Source: Bugula neritina
Taxonomy: Eukaryota > Bryozoa > Gymnolaemata > Cheilostomatida > Bugulidae
Length of the DNA: 64,000 nt
Assembly (NCBI GenBank): GCA_964035545.1
Contig: OZ037765.1
Coordinates: 2,454,501-2,518,500 of the forward strand
Reading direction: 5' to 3'
Shown here in pieces: positions 1 through 22,200 of this stretch. The notes under the pieces were generated by a model. The model worked only from the letters and a program-made list of their open reading frames with translations. It did not search any database and had not been told where the DNA came from. The translations under genes and the position numbers were made by a program. Numbering within the stretch: position 1 is the stretch's first letter; each line of letters opens with the position of its first letter.

Positions 1-2041
1 AACATGCAGGAAATTTTCTATGAATCTTTTTCCTAGAAAATAAATGAAACTACTTAATTAAGAAAGTGATATACTCTTTTAAATTTCTGTAAATAAACTA
101 AATTCTATATTTGTAAAATTAATATTAAATATTACTTTATGAATTGAAAAATTTTCCCAAGTATTTTTGCTGCAGACCAAGTAAAATCTTTCTCAACCCA
201 TACAAGCACAACCACTATGGCCGCTAATCTACATTGAGTAAATTAGATATTTGCAATAGAAATGACAGCATTAACAATAGTGAACTATTGCATTTAGTAC
301 CCATTTAGGATAGATTACGTGCAAATACTACAGATTTAAAGTACTTTATAAAATAATAGCAGACTATTGCATAGTATTATGTCTTTAGCACTATATTTCT
401 ATATAACTTAACAGCATAAAGAAAAGAACAGTATTGCAAATAAATAAGCCAAACCATAATATTTAAGTTCAACTAAATGTGGCTCTAAAGCACAACATTC
501 TAACTCAAAACTTGCCTACGTATGCCGAGACTATAACATAAATAACAAGTAACTATCATAGACCACTGTATACACATTTTACATGTATCTTGTGTCTTAA
601 AACAGACAATGGTATTTTACCACTGAGGACAATGGAAATGTTTTCTTAAAAACAACTTGATACAAAGACAAATAGTACACACCTTTGACCTAAACACTAA
701 TTAGAAGAAATTAGACCAACCTAGGAGTAGACAAGCAGGATCTCACACCTTGCAGGGCAGCGTTATGAAGTTCACCAAACCACTAAATATTTTACTCCAC
801 GAGTTTATACCGCACTTCAAATTATCAGTGTGAAGGGGCGGAGCCAGAAAGTGATTTGCTGTGTGATTGGTCAAAGGAATTTCATTCATGAAGCCAAAAT
901 AATCTAACAAGGAGACGTAATTAATCTGGCAAATAAGATAAACATATGCTTGCATTGTTCTTTGAAATAACAGTAGAAAGAATTAATAGCTATCTATCTC
1001 ATCATCTTATACAACAGCTTGATTATCTCAAATAATGAATTTAATAAAAGATGAGACAATATGCTGTCCTAACATAACATCAGTTTGCCTGAGGCAAAAA
1101 ACTAGCCATTGTTAGAGCATAGCATCATAATAACACTGCCTCCGTCTTTATTCTGTTTAGTCACTAGCAGTGATGAAATAGCAGTCTGTAGCACTGAACA
1201 TACATCTCAAAGTCTACTCAAATCAGTTTATTAGATTGAAACATTTTTATTATTAAATTTGAGTTTGAACACCAAAGTTGATTATAAAAATATTTCAATA
1301 TTTTTAATATTTCATGGCACTTTGTTATAAAATATAGTTTTGGAATTGTTTTGTTCAGTTATTTTGTTTAATATTTTGTTCAAATTAAAGTTTACAGATT
1401 TAAATATTTAAATTTCAGGTTGGTTTAATAAAACAAATTGACAAGATTGGTTTCTTACCTTTTGTAAAGTTCTGTCATCAAATATTTTATATTTGAGCCT
1501 TTATTTGCTCACCTAGAGTTGTAATACTAGCATATTGCAGGCAAAAACTTTTCAAGAGGAAAAACAAAAAGAACTTTATTTTAGCAGACTATGCAATGTT
1601 GATCTTCTAGCAGTAATTATTTGGAATTGCCCTCCCTTAAACTCATCTGCTGCAAGATATATTGGTCACTACCATAGAAGAGAAGATGGTCTGTGTGTAC
1701 CCATACCTAATGTGAAATTATACAATGTTGCGTGACTGCTAGTCATATTACACATTCAGTTTATTTTATTAATTATATTGATAAACAAAACCTGTCACAA
1801 GATATTAACTGGCAGACCTGACATTTTTAATACAAGCATAGCTCAGTGATTCTCCAGTCCAAGCTCCAAAGTCCAGTTGACACCCCCAAACTACCATCAA
1901 TATAGCTGCAGATTTCAGGTTATCCTTCAGCTATTTTCTCACTCTAGCCAATTCAAGTTATGTACATCTTTTGTAGGAAAGGAATTTTCAAGTAAGTGTC
2001 TGACTAATCTATGTACAATTTAGATAAAAAGCTCCATTCTA
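1..2041. other. Region 3' of USP39, no gene recognised
   Basis: AT-rich sequence left of the USP39 stop codon. The longest open frames are under 75 codons, lack good splice context and resemble nothing I recognise. The USP39 3' UTR must lie at the right end. A TTTATT at about 1760 reads AATAAA on the minus strand, about 280 nt past the stop, and is the likely polyadenylation signal. I see nothing else to annotate. Confidence 0.5.
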
Positions 2042-10788
<8,747 letters not shown>

Positions 10789-13342
10789 TTTTTAAACTCA
10801 ACCTTATCTGTAGAAAGAGACATAATTATATTATTCTGTTTTAATGCTTATAGCTTATTACTATTAGACTTAGCATTACACTCACTCTCACTCTTGGTTA
10901 TACTTATTACCTATAATAATTTATCATTTATAATTTTATTAATAGTATTACTATCAGTACTGCTAAAAGCAACAATCACAATATGATAATGAATATCATA
11001 AAACTAAAAATACAGCTATTAGTATTAGTATTAGTAGTTCTATTACTAATAGTAATAGTAATAGTAATACTCTAATAGTAATACTATTACTAATAGTAAT
11101 ACTAATAGTAATAGTAATGCTATTACTCTAACTATATGATAAAATTATAATACTACTACAAGTACAAATATAACTATTGTCTATTAGTATTAGTATTAGT
11201 ATTATAACTTCATGTTTTATCATAATAATAATGATAATCGTTAGTCTCAGTCTGATTAGATTCAGTGATTACCGATTACGGATTATCATTATGTTTAAAC
11301 TTCAAGAATTAAAACCTGTTTTACAGGAAAAAAATAAGTTCATTTAACAGAGAAATTCAAAATTAAACTTTAATTGTAAAGCATGGGTATTAATTTATTA
11401 TAAAGGGTAATTACGACAACTAGTCTATCTATTATAATTGTTGGAATTGATTGATAAATTTCGTTTGAAGGATTAAAAAAAGTATTTTCAAACGCACAAA
11501 AGTTAAGTTTTTGTTGAATAAATAGCATAGCATATATTTTACGTGCATGTTAATGTTTTTCAGCAAATTTTAGCATAGCCGTCGTTCTATAAATAACATT
11601 GTTAATTTGTAACAGGCAGAAAAGACCACTGAGCTGGAATAGACATTATTCAGTTCGATGGAAAAGACATCCTGGTGAGAAAATAACTTTTCGGACCTTT
11701 ACTATAATTTAGCGAGCGAATCATTTTCAATACATAACAACTCCGCAGCAGTGTGATCTTTAACCCTTTGCTCTTTCGCTTGTTGCCAACGATAGTATCA
11801 GTAATAAATATACTATAATAACGATAAACATTTTAAAGAGCGTTAAATGCAGCACAAAGTTTGGAGTCAGTGACTGCAGTATTAGCATACACAGTTTTTC
11901 AAGCTCCAACCTTTTGGTTGCTTCAACTTCGAGCGATCTCCTCAATTGTTGTCGCAACTCTTAGATTAAACTTTAACGTAAGGGTCAAGATTTGAAATTA
12001 TAATATCATTACGCATTGAGTTTTATGTAATGATTATAACTACACATGAATTAAATTTAAAGGATAAACAATTTTAAGTTAAACATTTTTAGTTGAAGTA
12101 AAACTGAAAGTATTGCCTCTGGCTGGCTTTGGCTTTGCCACCCTTACAGTTATACAGTTACAGTTACTGTTAGTGTTACACTTCGTCTTACAGTTAGTGT
12201 TACTGTTACTGTTAGTAATTAGTGAGTTACATACAAAGAATCTTTGGCAGTAGCTATAAATTAAGTGTAACATAAAATTAACTATGTGAGTGTCAGTGTA
12301 TGTATAATGATAATCATAATCATAATGATAATGTTCTGTCAATGTTATAGTTACTACCTAGTACTTACACTTACAGTTACTACTACTAGTAGTAGTAGTT
12401 ACTAGTTAGTATTTTACTTTTAGTTTTACCGATGTATCAGTATATTGTTTTATACTGATGATAATATACACTTTTAATAATTATAAAGCATCTGTCTAGA
12501 CGACTGAAGCAGGCTGAGATTACTGGACTTGTGTTTCCAACTGCAACTAGTTATCCAAGGTCTCAAAAGTAGGGAATAATCAAATAAGCTTAGAGTGAAA
12601 GTTAAACTTAATTATTAAATTGCAACTTAGTACTAGTATTAGCTAATATGATTATTATAAATAAATTATAAAAAGTTCAAATACGACTTCAACTACGAGT
12701 ATGAGTAAGAATCTCCGACTATCAGTTGTATCGAATAAAAATTTCAATTTGATTTGTCATGTTATGTTGAACTTAATGTTTACCTCAGTCTCTCTTGTAT
12801 CACCATTACATTATAGCTGAAACTTAGTCAAAATTGAGAAAAACCTAATCGGTTGTTGAACTTTTTAAACTGAAGCTGACAATTTGAATTACTATAGAAG
12901 CTCAATATCACTCTTAGTCTTTGTGGCTGTGATAGATCACAGTTAGTATCTTAGCTTTAGATTAAGAGTTAGTTGGTGTAAAGCTATTAGCACCAACCTA
13001 AACTCAACTACTTCTATACATAGTTCAAGTTCAAGTCCAAGTTAGTGCAAATCAAGTCAGTAACCAACCAACTCCAAGTCACTCCTGATCATGGTTAAGA
13101 CGGAAGATTATTTTCAAAAATAATAGCTAGTAATTTATGTAATGTTCATTCAATATATATTTTAATATTGTGTTTTTATTAGAACATAACTTTTTGCTGA
13201 AGCGCAAACTTTTCAGAACATTTTCTTTATAAGCCATGCAAGATTAGTTTGACTGGTTATTTTTTGCCTAATATGTGTTTATAATGTAGTTATTTAAACA
13301 CTTTGACTGCCCACAAAAACAAAAGTGGTTTATTTTTAGATT
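10789..13342. promoter_or_regulatory. Divergent promoter region USP39 / C2orf68
   Basis: A stretch of 2.55 kb between the two start codons. It must contain both promoters and 5' UTRs. No CpG-rich core or TATA box stands out. A possible untranslated exon donor (CATCCTG/GTGAGA) lies near 11670. Much of the region is 6-bp-periodic drifting sequence: TAGTATTAG and AATAGTAATAG around 10990-11210, TTACAGTTACTGTTAG around 12145-12220, and GTTCAAGTTCAAGTCCAAG around 13025. Confidence 0.6.
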
Positions 13343-14788
13343 ATGGCGAGGCTAGATATGAAACATGGGTTTCTTCGTTACATCACCAAAAATCAGCTGG
13401 ATAGGTATGTTGTAATTATGTTCTGAAAGCTTCTGCACACAGAGATTTTAAATAAAGATTTCGTATTTGTTTTGCACACAATGTTTTATAGTTGAATTAA
13501 TATTTTTATCATATTGATTTTTTAACAAATTATTGTGCTTTGTGCCCTTGCCACAATTAAATTTAAACATTCCATTAAATTTATATTTCTATCAACCTTC
13601 CTCCTGATTCTCACATTGCATACTCAAACTAAAAGTTATCATATTGATTCTGTCTCGCAAAATAAGGATTTTTTTATGGTGGGATTGTTTTTGTTCCAGA
13701 GATCAATATGATAAAGAAATTAAGCAGAAGGAGCCGTCCAGAGCCCGCTCGAGTAATAGTAACAAAACTCGTAGGGAGGCTCAGGCTATTTATACTCCTC
13801 CTCATAGCAATCGCCGAGAAGCTACCAAGACTGACAATCTAAGTTCGTGTGAGACGACGACTGACATTACAACACATAAAAATGAAGGCTAGTAGAAGCA
13901 CAGGTTATTGGTGTGATGAAGCTGTACTCTATATTTTTGGTGGTAGATTTATTACATGAGATATGTTAATGTTGTTGGCTATAAGATATTCAGTCTGTTA
14001 TTTCAAGGTGCAGAGTTTGTTCTTTTATTCTCTAATGTAACTGATTCAAATACAAAAACAATATTATTGTAGCATGTCTTGGCTAGATCCTATCTCTGTA
14101 AACTAACAAAATCATTAACATATTTCAAATTGTAGTATTGTGCTGCAAATGCATTACTTCTGTTAATTTAAGCACTAATTTGATATTTGTGTTTATGACT
14201 TTCACAACAGCAACCTACAGAACTGCCTTGTAGATTTACTTTTACTTATGATTTTCTGTTGGTTGGCATCTCTTGCAACACATAATTAAATGCTGTTTAA
14301 AATAGAGCATAACAGGTTGATTTTATTTGTAAATATTGTTTATCCATGACTTGAGTTGAATGCAGATTGATGTCTGTTGCAGAAGTTGGTGCCAATCAGC
14401 AAACTCCTGATCACAAAATGGCTGACATATTGTTTGACGATACAAATGGCGTTACCCACAAATTTAGAGTTTATAATGCAAGTGTTTTCTCTTTTATTAT
14501 AAAAAGCCTCTTTTACTTCATCTGTGGTTCATTGATTTCTGGGAAATTATTGCTTTTTGATTTCTATGCAAAAGTCATACATTTTGAATTGAGTTTTTTG
14601 TCAGTGATACTATTCAAACTAATCTGCTAATTTTAAATTATGTGTTTGTATTCTAGACTGACGATCCTGAGGAAGTATCTAGAAAGTTCTGTGAGAAAAT
14701 GGGTTATCCTCAGAAATACGTTCAACCTTTGGCCAATAAGATAAGAGATGGGTGTTCCCAGTATTTCACCTTTACTGATGACTCATAG
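13343..14788 (+). CDS. C2orf68: UPF0561 protein C2orf68 homologue
   Basis: Uncharacterised conserved animal protein. Exons are 13343-13404, 13700-13846, 14366-14477 and 14657-14788, giving about 150 aa (human 166 from memory). The N-terminus RLDMKHGFLRYITKNQ then DQYDKEIKQ matches the hallmark C2orf68 block. A low-conservation basic and Ser/Asn-rich middle follows (RREAQAIYTPPHSNRR). The C-terminal module has VYN joined to TDDPEEVSRKFCEKMG. The exon 2 donor is uncertain: 13846 (TTC/GTGTGA) keeps frame, while the stronger-looking GTGAGA two bases later does not with the available acceptors. Intron 3 uses a GC donor (AAT/GCAAGT). AATAAA at 15160 is a likely polyadenylation signal. Function is unknown. 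It is divergent from USP39. Confidence 0.88.
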
Positions 14789-15837
14789 TCACTATGTGGT
14801 TCTCATCTCTTACTAAGACATCTCAACATATAATTTACTGTGTGAGCAGAATGCCAAATTTATTTAGCATCTAAATACTCATTCAGATATTTATTTTAGT
14901 GTGAAGTCATACATCCATGTGATATTTTCAATCATCTAGTCTTAAAGTTCTGCTTCTATTCGGTGCTCTGTAACAATCATATTTTTTATATCATTTGTCC
15001 GGTTTGATAATCTCAACATTTTTGTTTACTCAAATATACAATAGTCGTGCATGTACCCCATTAGTCCTGCATGTGACCCGGTAGTCCTATAGAAAGCTCC
15101 TATATATACCTCTAAAGAGCTATATGTACAGCATTCTACAAGTACATTTTGTTTTTAGAAATAAAATCATTTAAACTTTAAAGCATTTTACAAATTTAAT
15201 AGTGTTTTTGCTGGTGAGAAAGGAAGCATGACAAAAATCTTCAGTGTTCATTCTAATGAATTTATATAAATGTTAGGAACGTGGCAAGTATCACCACTTT
15301 ACTGTACATTCATCACAAAACAAGGTGCTGGCAGTTTTTCCTCGATTATTGTTTTGTGTCTCCCAGAACGAAAAATTCGTATCTATAAGATTGCTATGAC
15401 CCCCAAGTTGTTGCCATTTTTAGCTATTTAGTGAGTGTGAAAATTTCCCATTTCAGTTCCATGGGGGTTGACTCAATTTCCTGGAGCTTTACCATTTGGT
15501 GCAGAAAGCTAAATGTTTACTCCGTTCACTAGAGGTTTCATGACTATTTTGATAAAGAAATTTCATGGTTTCATGCATTATACTTTTACTTCATACACAT
15601 AATGACTGCTCCTGTTACAACTAGAATATTTCATTACAAACTGCACCTACCTCAATAACAGTTACACAGAGAAACTTTATAATCTGCTGGTGCTAACCCT
15701 GTGTCATGTATATATGATACCAAAGGCCAGTGCAATGTAGGGAAATATCTTCCTTCCAGGCAAATATTTGACCTTTAACCTGTCAGCAGAGAAATAAAAC
15801 AATAATCTTTAGAAGAAGTCTGATTATCCAAACTGAT
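14789..15837. other. Intergenic, C2orf68 3' side
   Basis: Contains the C2orf68 3' UTR with AATAAA at 15160-15165. Beyond that there is unremarkable AT-rich sequence up to the left arm of the foldback element. Confidence 0.5.
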
Positions 15838-16737
15838 CAATAGAGGGGTTTCAGACATCCCTCCAGAGGAATTTGTATTTTAAAGTTGTCTCCCCCTACA
15901 GGGATTGGGGGCAGTCTCAATGATATATAGAAGGACCATAAAATAAGTAGAGATGTATGGTTTGAGTGAAGACTACTACTAGTATAAGTTTCATTTTTTC
16001 TGAGATTAATATTTTGGCATAGGTACACATATGAGCAGTTTCAGAATTTTTTTAAAAAAATTTGTTAATGATAAATGGCACAGAAAGAAAACTTCAAAGC
16101 ATATTTGTGGTTTTGATTATTGAGCAAATCTGAAGCTGGCAGCTGTCATTATTATTTGCTTTGCTGACTGTAACCAGTCTGGTTAGAGCTGCTAACCTTT
16201 CAACTCTTAGAACAATAATAACATGCTCGTACACTATATAGCTGCACTAGTGGGCTCTGTCTTACTGAACTCCAAATGCTCCAAATTATGGGTTGGAACA
16301 CATGCCTGTACGTTTATGAAGGCACTGGCTCATTTGTATTAACATGTTCACGTACTTACACACCTATACTATGAAAATAACTAAGCCACCCTACTATCTA
16401 ATATTTCTATATATCAAAAAAATTAATATAAATATAAAGATATGTATTAAAATAGATAGATTAAATTTGTAATTTCAAACAACATCTTATCTAAAAATGC
16501 CAAACACTGTAAAACTATATATATTTTTTAAAAGCATTTGTTTACATGACATGCCTGCAAGTCAATGAAAATATTTAAAGAACAGGAAAAAGAAGCATAT
16601 AAATTTCAGAATAGTTTCTTCTTTTCTGAGATAAATATTTTGGAAATGTCCCACAATTCAACATTTAAATTAAGTCTGTAAAAGAATTTTTCACAGTGTA
16701 TTTTCAATGAATAATTATTCTTGCAAGCTGGTTTGTG
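15838..16737 (+). repeat. Left inverted arm
   Basis: Pairs with 17808-18707. A 63-codon frame in this arm recurs as its mirror in the other arm, which is a product of the inversion and not evidence of a gene. Confidence 0.9.
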
Positions 16738-17807
16738 TTTGTTCTGGCATGCCATTTTACAGTGGTCTAGTTAACTAGGTCAAAGTTCATTGAGGTGGAA
16801 TTGTTTTATTAACTTCCGTGTATTGATAAAATACTATCATTGGATTTAGAGCTTCTCTAAGCAACTTCGCAGTCTGATTAAATATCTGCGATACCTGCCT
16901 ATTAGACAATCCAAACCTAAAAAATAATATACTAAATCTTTGTATTACATGTATGGATGAAAAATAATGCAACAAATTGGCTAAAGCATGTTCAAGTAAT
17001 GTGAAAAACTCGAAATATAAATGAGTCCAACTAGAGCTAGTCAAGTGTGTAGTGTTTTTGGCCGATCTATATGTGTTGTTTAATCAGCTTATTATGTAGT
17101 GATGTAATCCTATATAATGTAATTTAAGTTAGACAGCTAAAGTTGGACAGTTCTCATTGTGCACTTTCTTGAATAAGCAGTTATGTAATATAGAGAGACA
17201 GCTACTCAACAGAGAGCTTCAAGCAAACAAAATTCTTGCAACAAGGTTGATTGAATACAAAACAGCTGCTGTTATTCTTATAGCAGCATGCATTGTATAA
17301 GAGATAGCCTGATGGTTCACATAGTTTACATTGACATACCACTGAAAATTATTAGAAACCACAGAAAAGATATAAAGGAGAGAATGCTGGCACAAAGGAA
17401 GTATAGCAATGCGGTCAAATATATGGCTGAAATCTGACCTAGAGATAAATAAGTACAAAATGTACATTATAGCTAAATCAGTAAAGCCAAATGATTTGAT
17501 ATAAAAAGTATTATCTCGGAATTTAGTGAAACTTAGTAGCATTATTTAGAACTCCACCTTTGAGCAACACCCGTATGGAGTAAAGCCAATCTTAATTTTA
17601 TTAGTGTCATAAGAATGCAGTCATTATGACATAGTTCGTTCTTTCTATACTTTACAGCTGGTACTAAATGTACATTTCAACTTTTTTTGAAAACAAAATA
17701 AGTTGCTTTGGCTGAAAAGTGCTTTTTTTTGATGATTTTTTTTCTGCAATGCAGCAGTATACAATTTACAATGCTCCAAAAACATTTCTTTATTAGGAAT
17801 GTTGGTA

Positions 17808-18707
17808 TACAAACAGCTTGCAAGAATAGTTATTTATTGAAAATACACTGTGAAATTTTTTTTTTACAGACTTAATTTAAATGTTGAATGGTGGGACATT
17901 TCCAAAATATTCATCTCAGAAAAGAAGAAACTATTCTGAAATTTATATGCTTCTTTTTACTGTTCTCTAAATATTTTCATTGACTTGCAGGCATGCCATG
18001 TAAACAAATGCTTTTAAAAAATATATATAGTTATACAGTGTTTGGCATTTTTAGATAAGATGTTGTTTGAAATTACAAATTTAATCTATCTATTTTAATA
18101 CATATCTTTATATTTATATTAATTTTTTTGATATATAGAAATATTAGATAGTAGGGTGGCTTAGTTATTTTCATAGTATAGGTGTGTAAGTACGTGAACA
18201 TGTTAATACAAATGAGCCAGTGCCTTCATAAACGTACAGGCATGTGTTCCAACCCATAATTTGGAGCATTTGGAGTTCAGTAAGACAGAGCCCACTAGTG
18301 CAGCTATATAGTGTACGAGCATGTTATTATTGTTCTAAGAGTTGAAAGGTTAGCAGCTCTAACCAGACTGGTTACAGTCAGCAAAGCAAATAATAATGAC
18401 AGCTGCCAGCTTCAGATTTGCTCAATAACCAAAACCACAAATATGCTTTGAAGTTTTCTTTCTGTGCCATTTATCATTAACAAATTTTTTTAAAAAAATT
18501 CTGAAACTGCTCATATGTGTACCTATGCCAAAATAATAATCTCAGAAAAAATGAAACTTATACTAGTAGTAGTCTTCACTCAAACCATACATCTCTACTT
18601 ATTTTATGGTCCTTCTATATATCATTGAGACTGCCCCCAATCCCTGTAGGGGGAGACAACTTTAAAATACAAATTCCTCTGGAGGGATGTCTGAAACCCC
18701 TCTATTG
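17808..18707 (-). repeat. Right inverted arm
   Basis: Reverse complement of 15838-16737 with minor differences such as GAACAGGAAAAAG versus GAACAGTAAAAAG, which argues against a simple assembly echo. Confidence 0.9.
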
Positions 18708-19247
18708 GTGTAATTGTACAATGTTGAAAATGTAAGCAAAATTACTCTCTTAGTTTTACAGTAGCAGAAGCAATATTTTGCACACATTACCAAAAAGACT
18801 ATAAGTATATATAAATGCTACATCAATTTTATTTTTGAACTCTATATATACAAACAATTAATTTAAAAAATATTAATAAGTTAATAAAAAAACGTGACCG
18901 TAGTATATTAAGTTAGCTATGTATATTATGAGTTGTCTGCTACTTTCATAACAATAAGACAACTCTAAATTTCTATGTAATCCACATAAAATTTAAATAA
19001 ATAATTTATTAAGCTCTTTTAATCAACTTACTACTTTAAAATGATAACACTCAGTATAAAGGCATTACTCATCTGCTATGCATAGAGTAAGAAAGTAACA
19101 GGAATCAATGTTGCTATATAAATGTACATATAGGTCACATGACTGGAATTTTTAATATATATCAGTCAGCGCATGATTATATAACCTTATGTTCACTATT
19201 TTACACTAAATGTCACACTGATAAAGAGATCAATAGAGGTTGAGAGA
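18708..19247. other. TCTN2 3' flank
   Basis: AT-rich sequence containing the presumed TCTN2 3' UTR. TTTATT at 19005-19010 reads AATAAA on the minus strand, about 240 nt past the stop. No other feature is seen. Confidence 0.5.
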
Positions 19248-22200
19248 TCACGCAGGTTCCTTGTGCCACCATGGCCTACTCGCACAAGTTATAAACACAA
19301 TCAGTGCTATCAGACAGAGAAACATGGCAAGGTTTTCAGCTTTAAGTGATGATGGGATGTCACCGTATACAGGATACAGCAGGTGCTCTCTTGTCCAAGG
19401 AGGTACACAAAGCTCGCACTCTTGACTTTTCTTCTTGTAATAACTAAAAGCAGAAGAGATATTGAAATCAAATCACTTATGTTGTGGGGGGGGGGGGGAG
19501 TGATGGCTTGCTTCTTTTACACTAACTAGTAAAATACCCGTGGCTAAATTAATACCAATGAATATGGATGCTACAGCTATTGGTGCAAACAATGGTGGCT
19601 ATATATACTCTTTGTAATGAGAGGATACAACTATCCCAACTAGAATAACTAAAACAACTCATACTTTCTCCTGTAACATTTAAATTCTAAAAGATCTGCT
19701 CCGATTCTAACCAGTAGTTTAAATAATAAGTATCTAAAACCTCTAATTCTCCACTACTTGGAGGATTCACATGATAACTAAGACTATCTATGTAATATGT
19801 ACACTGCACTAATATATTCTTACTACTAACTGGGACACATTTATCAGCCTGTAGATCATAGAAATATAAATAATTTCTTCTGTACCTGCTTGTCCACTAG
19901 CACTGTCTCCCAGTCACTTTGATAGTAGTAATCATAATAAAACTAGGAATTCTTAATATCACAATTATTACTACTGTGCACCATAATATTATCTTTATTT
20001 TTAATGGTTATTGTTTTTTCCATCTAATAACAATAATATTAAAATGATCATTTATTATTCTACACAGTATAGAGAGATAGGTTAGCACTTTAGCAGCCAC
20101 ATATTGCAGTGTTGAGACTCCCAGGTAGCACCTGTAACTCAATGGTTAGCATGCTAGCTTGACCACAGGCCTGTAGGTGAGGGCATTCCTTTTAAACACA
20201 TTCTAACAGGACATGCACACTTGCCATACAATATTATATCAGCAGATATTATTACAAATGATTAGGTAATTCTTCACAGCTTCATATTGCCTGGTAAATT
20301 TTTACAGACATAATTAAAACACAATTTTCGTCATTCCTATGAATAGTTTTATTCTCAAAAATATTTTGAATAAATAGAGGGGGTATTATTTGAGCCCCTC
20401 GTTACGATGCTGTCAAAAGTGATGAGGCCACAGGTTATTATTATATAGGAATAATTATAAGGTGATACATTATTTCATGTAATTAACTGTCTAAAAATGA
20501 AAGTTGCAATGACTGGATTTCAGCCAATTGCAGACTAGTATCTAGTAACCATAGCAACAAGTAGATCAGACAACTTCAGGATGTTGCTGATTAGAGAGTG
20601 TGAGATATCAGTATGAGTAAGTCAACTATGATTCATTGCTAGTAGCTGACCCTAACCTACACAAGATAGAGAATATACACATATGTTAGCTGCGGGTAGA
20701 CATAGCTGCAGGTAGACATAGCTGTAGTTAGACACACTGCAGGTAGCATAATGGATATTACATTGTATACAATACTCCTTCTTGTTTCTACGTCTGGAGT
20801 ATTAGCAGGTAAATATTATATTTGAAATTTCATATTATTATAACGTTTTTGCTTAAAAATCATACACTGTTCTGTACAACAGAAAAACCATAAATGCTTC
20901 ATTAAGTTGAAATATTCTGTTCTCCAAAAAGTTTTTTTAACTTCCTCTAAATCTAAAAATAGCATTAGTTATAGATTTTCTTGTTTTCTCTGAAAAAATA
21001 AAGTCATAAAATTTTAACAGCCCATTCTGCTCCAACCATCAACTAGCTTCATCTATCTTAGCGTGCATACTGGTACAGTTTGACTGGATTTTTACCACAT
21101 TTTCAGCTGAAATTCCAAATGTTATAAACCACTTTGCACTGTGCCAACCTTTATATACATATCATATTTCTAAATAAAATAGAACCATTCTTAGAGGATT
21201 GCACAAAATTAATGTTAAAGAAAACTTTTATTGCTACTGAAAATCATGCATTGTAAAGATCATCTAGCAGATTTAATATGTTTACTAGGTGAAAGCAAGA
21301 CTTAGCAAGTGGTGTTTGGTACCTAAACACTCAGTCAATTAGAGCAGCAAATTAATTTCTATGCCTGCATGATAGCAAAAGCTGTGTCAATCCATTAATT
21401 TTAAAAAGAAGGGTAAACTTAAATTTAATTTTATGATAGTCGAGAAAATGACATACAACTCAAAGGTACTTGCAGAAAAAACTTCTCTTAGCTTAATAAA
21501 AACACAACTAAATTATAATAATTATGATTTATAAACCTAAACGTTATGTTCCCATGAAAGATGTTAAAGATAGAAGTTAGGAGGTGAAGTGATGCACAAG
21601 TTCACAGTATACGCACTTAATCTCTTCAAATGCTATGAAGACTTGAAGAGATCAAATAGTATATGTGATGTGACAAAGATGTCTAGCCACTACATTAAAA
21701 TGCTATTTTAATGTATACACGCAGGGTGTAGATATGACGAAGAGCTCAAGGAGCATACCTGTGGTAAACATGGTGAATGCAGAGAAACCAAGATCTCTAG
21801 CTTGTTTGTACTAAGATACTGTCAGTGCAGTAGAGGGTACAGTGGGAAGGAAAGCTGTGATACAAGATGTGGTGAGTTGATTGAACCACATAATATAATA
21901 ATATATTATTACTATAGTAGTATATTGTATGTATAGCATAATTATATTACAATATTACAAAAAAGTATAAAAATACTAATACTTAAATTGTACTTTTAAT
22001 TATTATAGCACAATAATTATTATAGTATGTACGTATTATTGCTTTAATAATATAAAAATTATATTATGCTAAATGCTATAAATGCACATTATTATATAAT
22101 AACACTAGGAAAATATATGACTATAATAATATTTTTGAATATAGTAATCTTACAGGAAAACACTAAGTGAATAGTGTAAATGCAGGGTATATATAGAATT

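Larger units (their letters stand above)
15838..18707. mobile_element. Large foldback element with 900-bp inverted arms
   Basis: The left arm (about 15838-16737) and right arm (about 17808-18707) are reverse complements over about 900 bp with scattered substitutions and small indels. They flank a 1.07 kb single-copy core. The outer ends read CAATAGAGGGGTTTCAGACA on each strand. The core holds two minus-strand frames of 85 and 107 codons with no recognisable transposase. It could be a non-autonomous DNA transposon with very long terminal inverted repeats or an inverted duplication. I see no convincing target-site duplication, though TA sits near both ends. Confidence 0.75.

Noticed and set aside
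15837-16028. Pair of near-identical 63-codon proteins at 15837-16028 and 18517-18735
   Set aside because: They are the same arm sequence read from the two inverted copies, with no start context or splice support.
17219-17542. 107-codon frame in the core of the foldback element as a transposase
   Set aside because: No catalytic triad motif or DNA-binding domain that I can recognise, so there is not enough to call a transposase.
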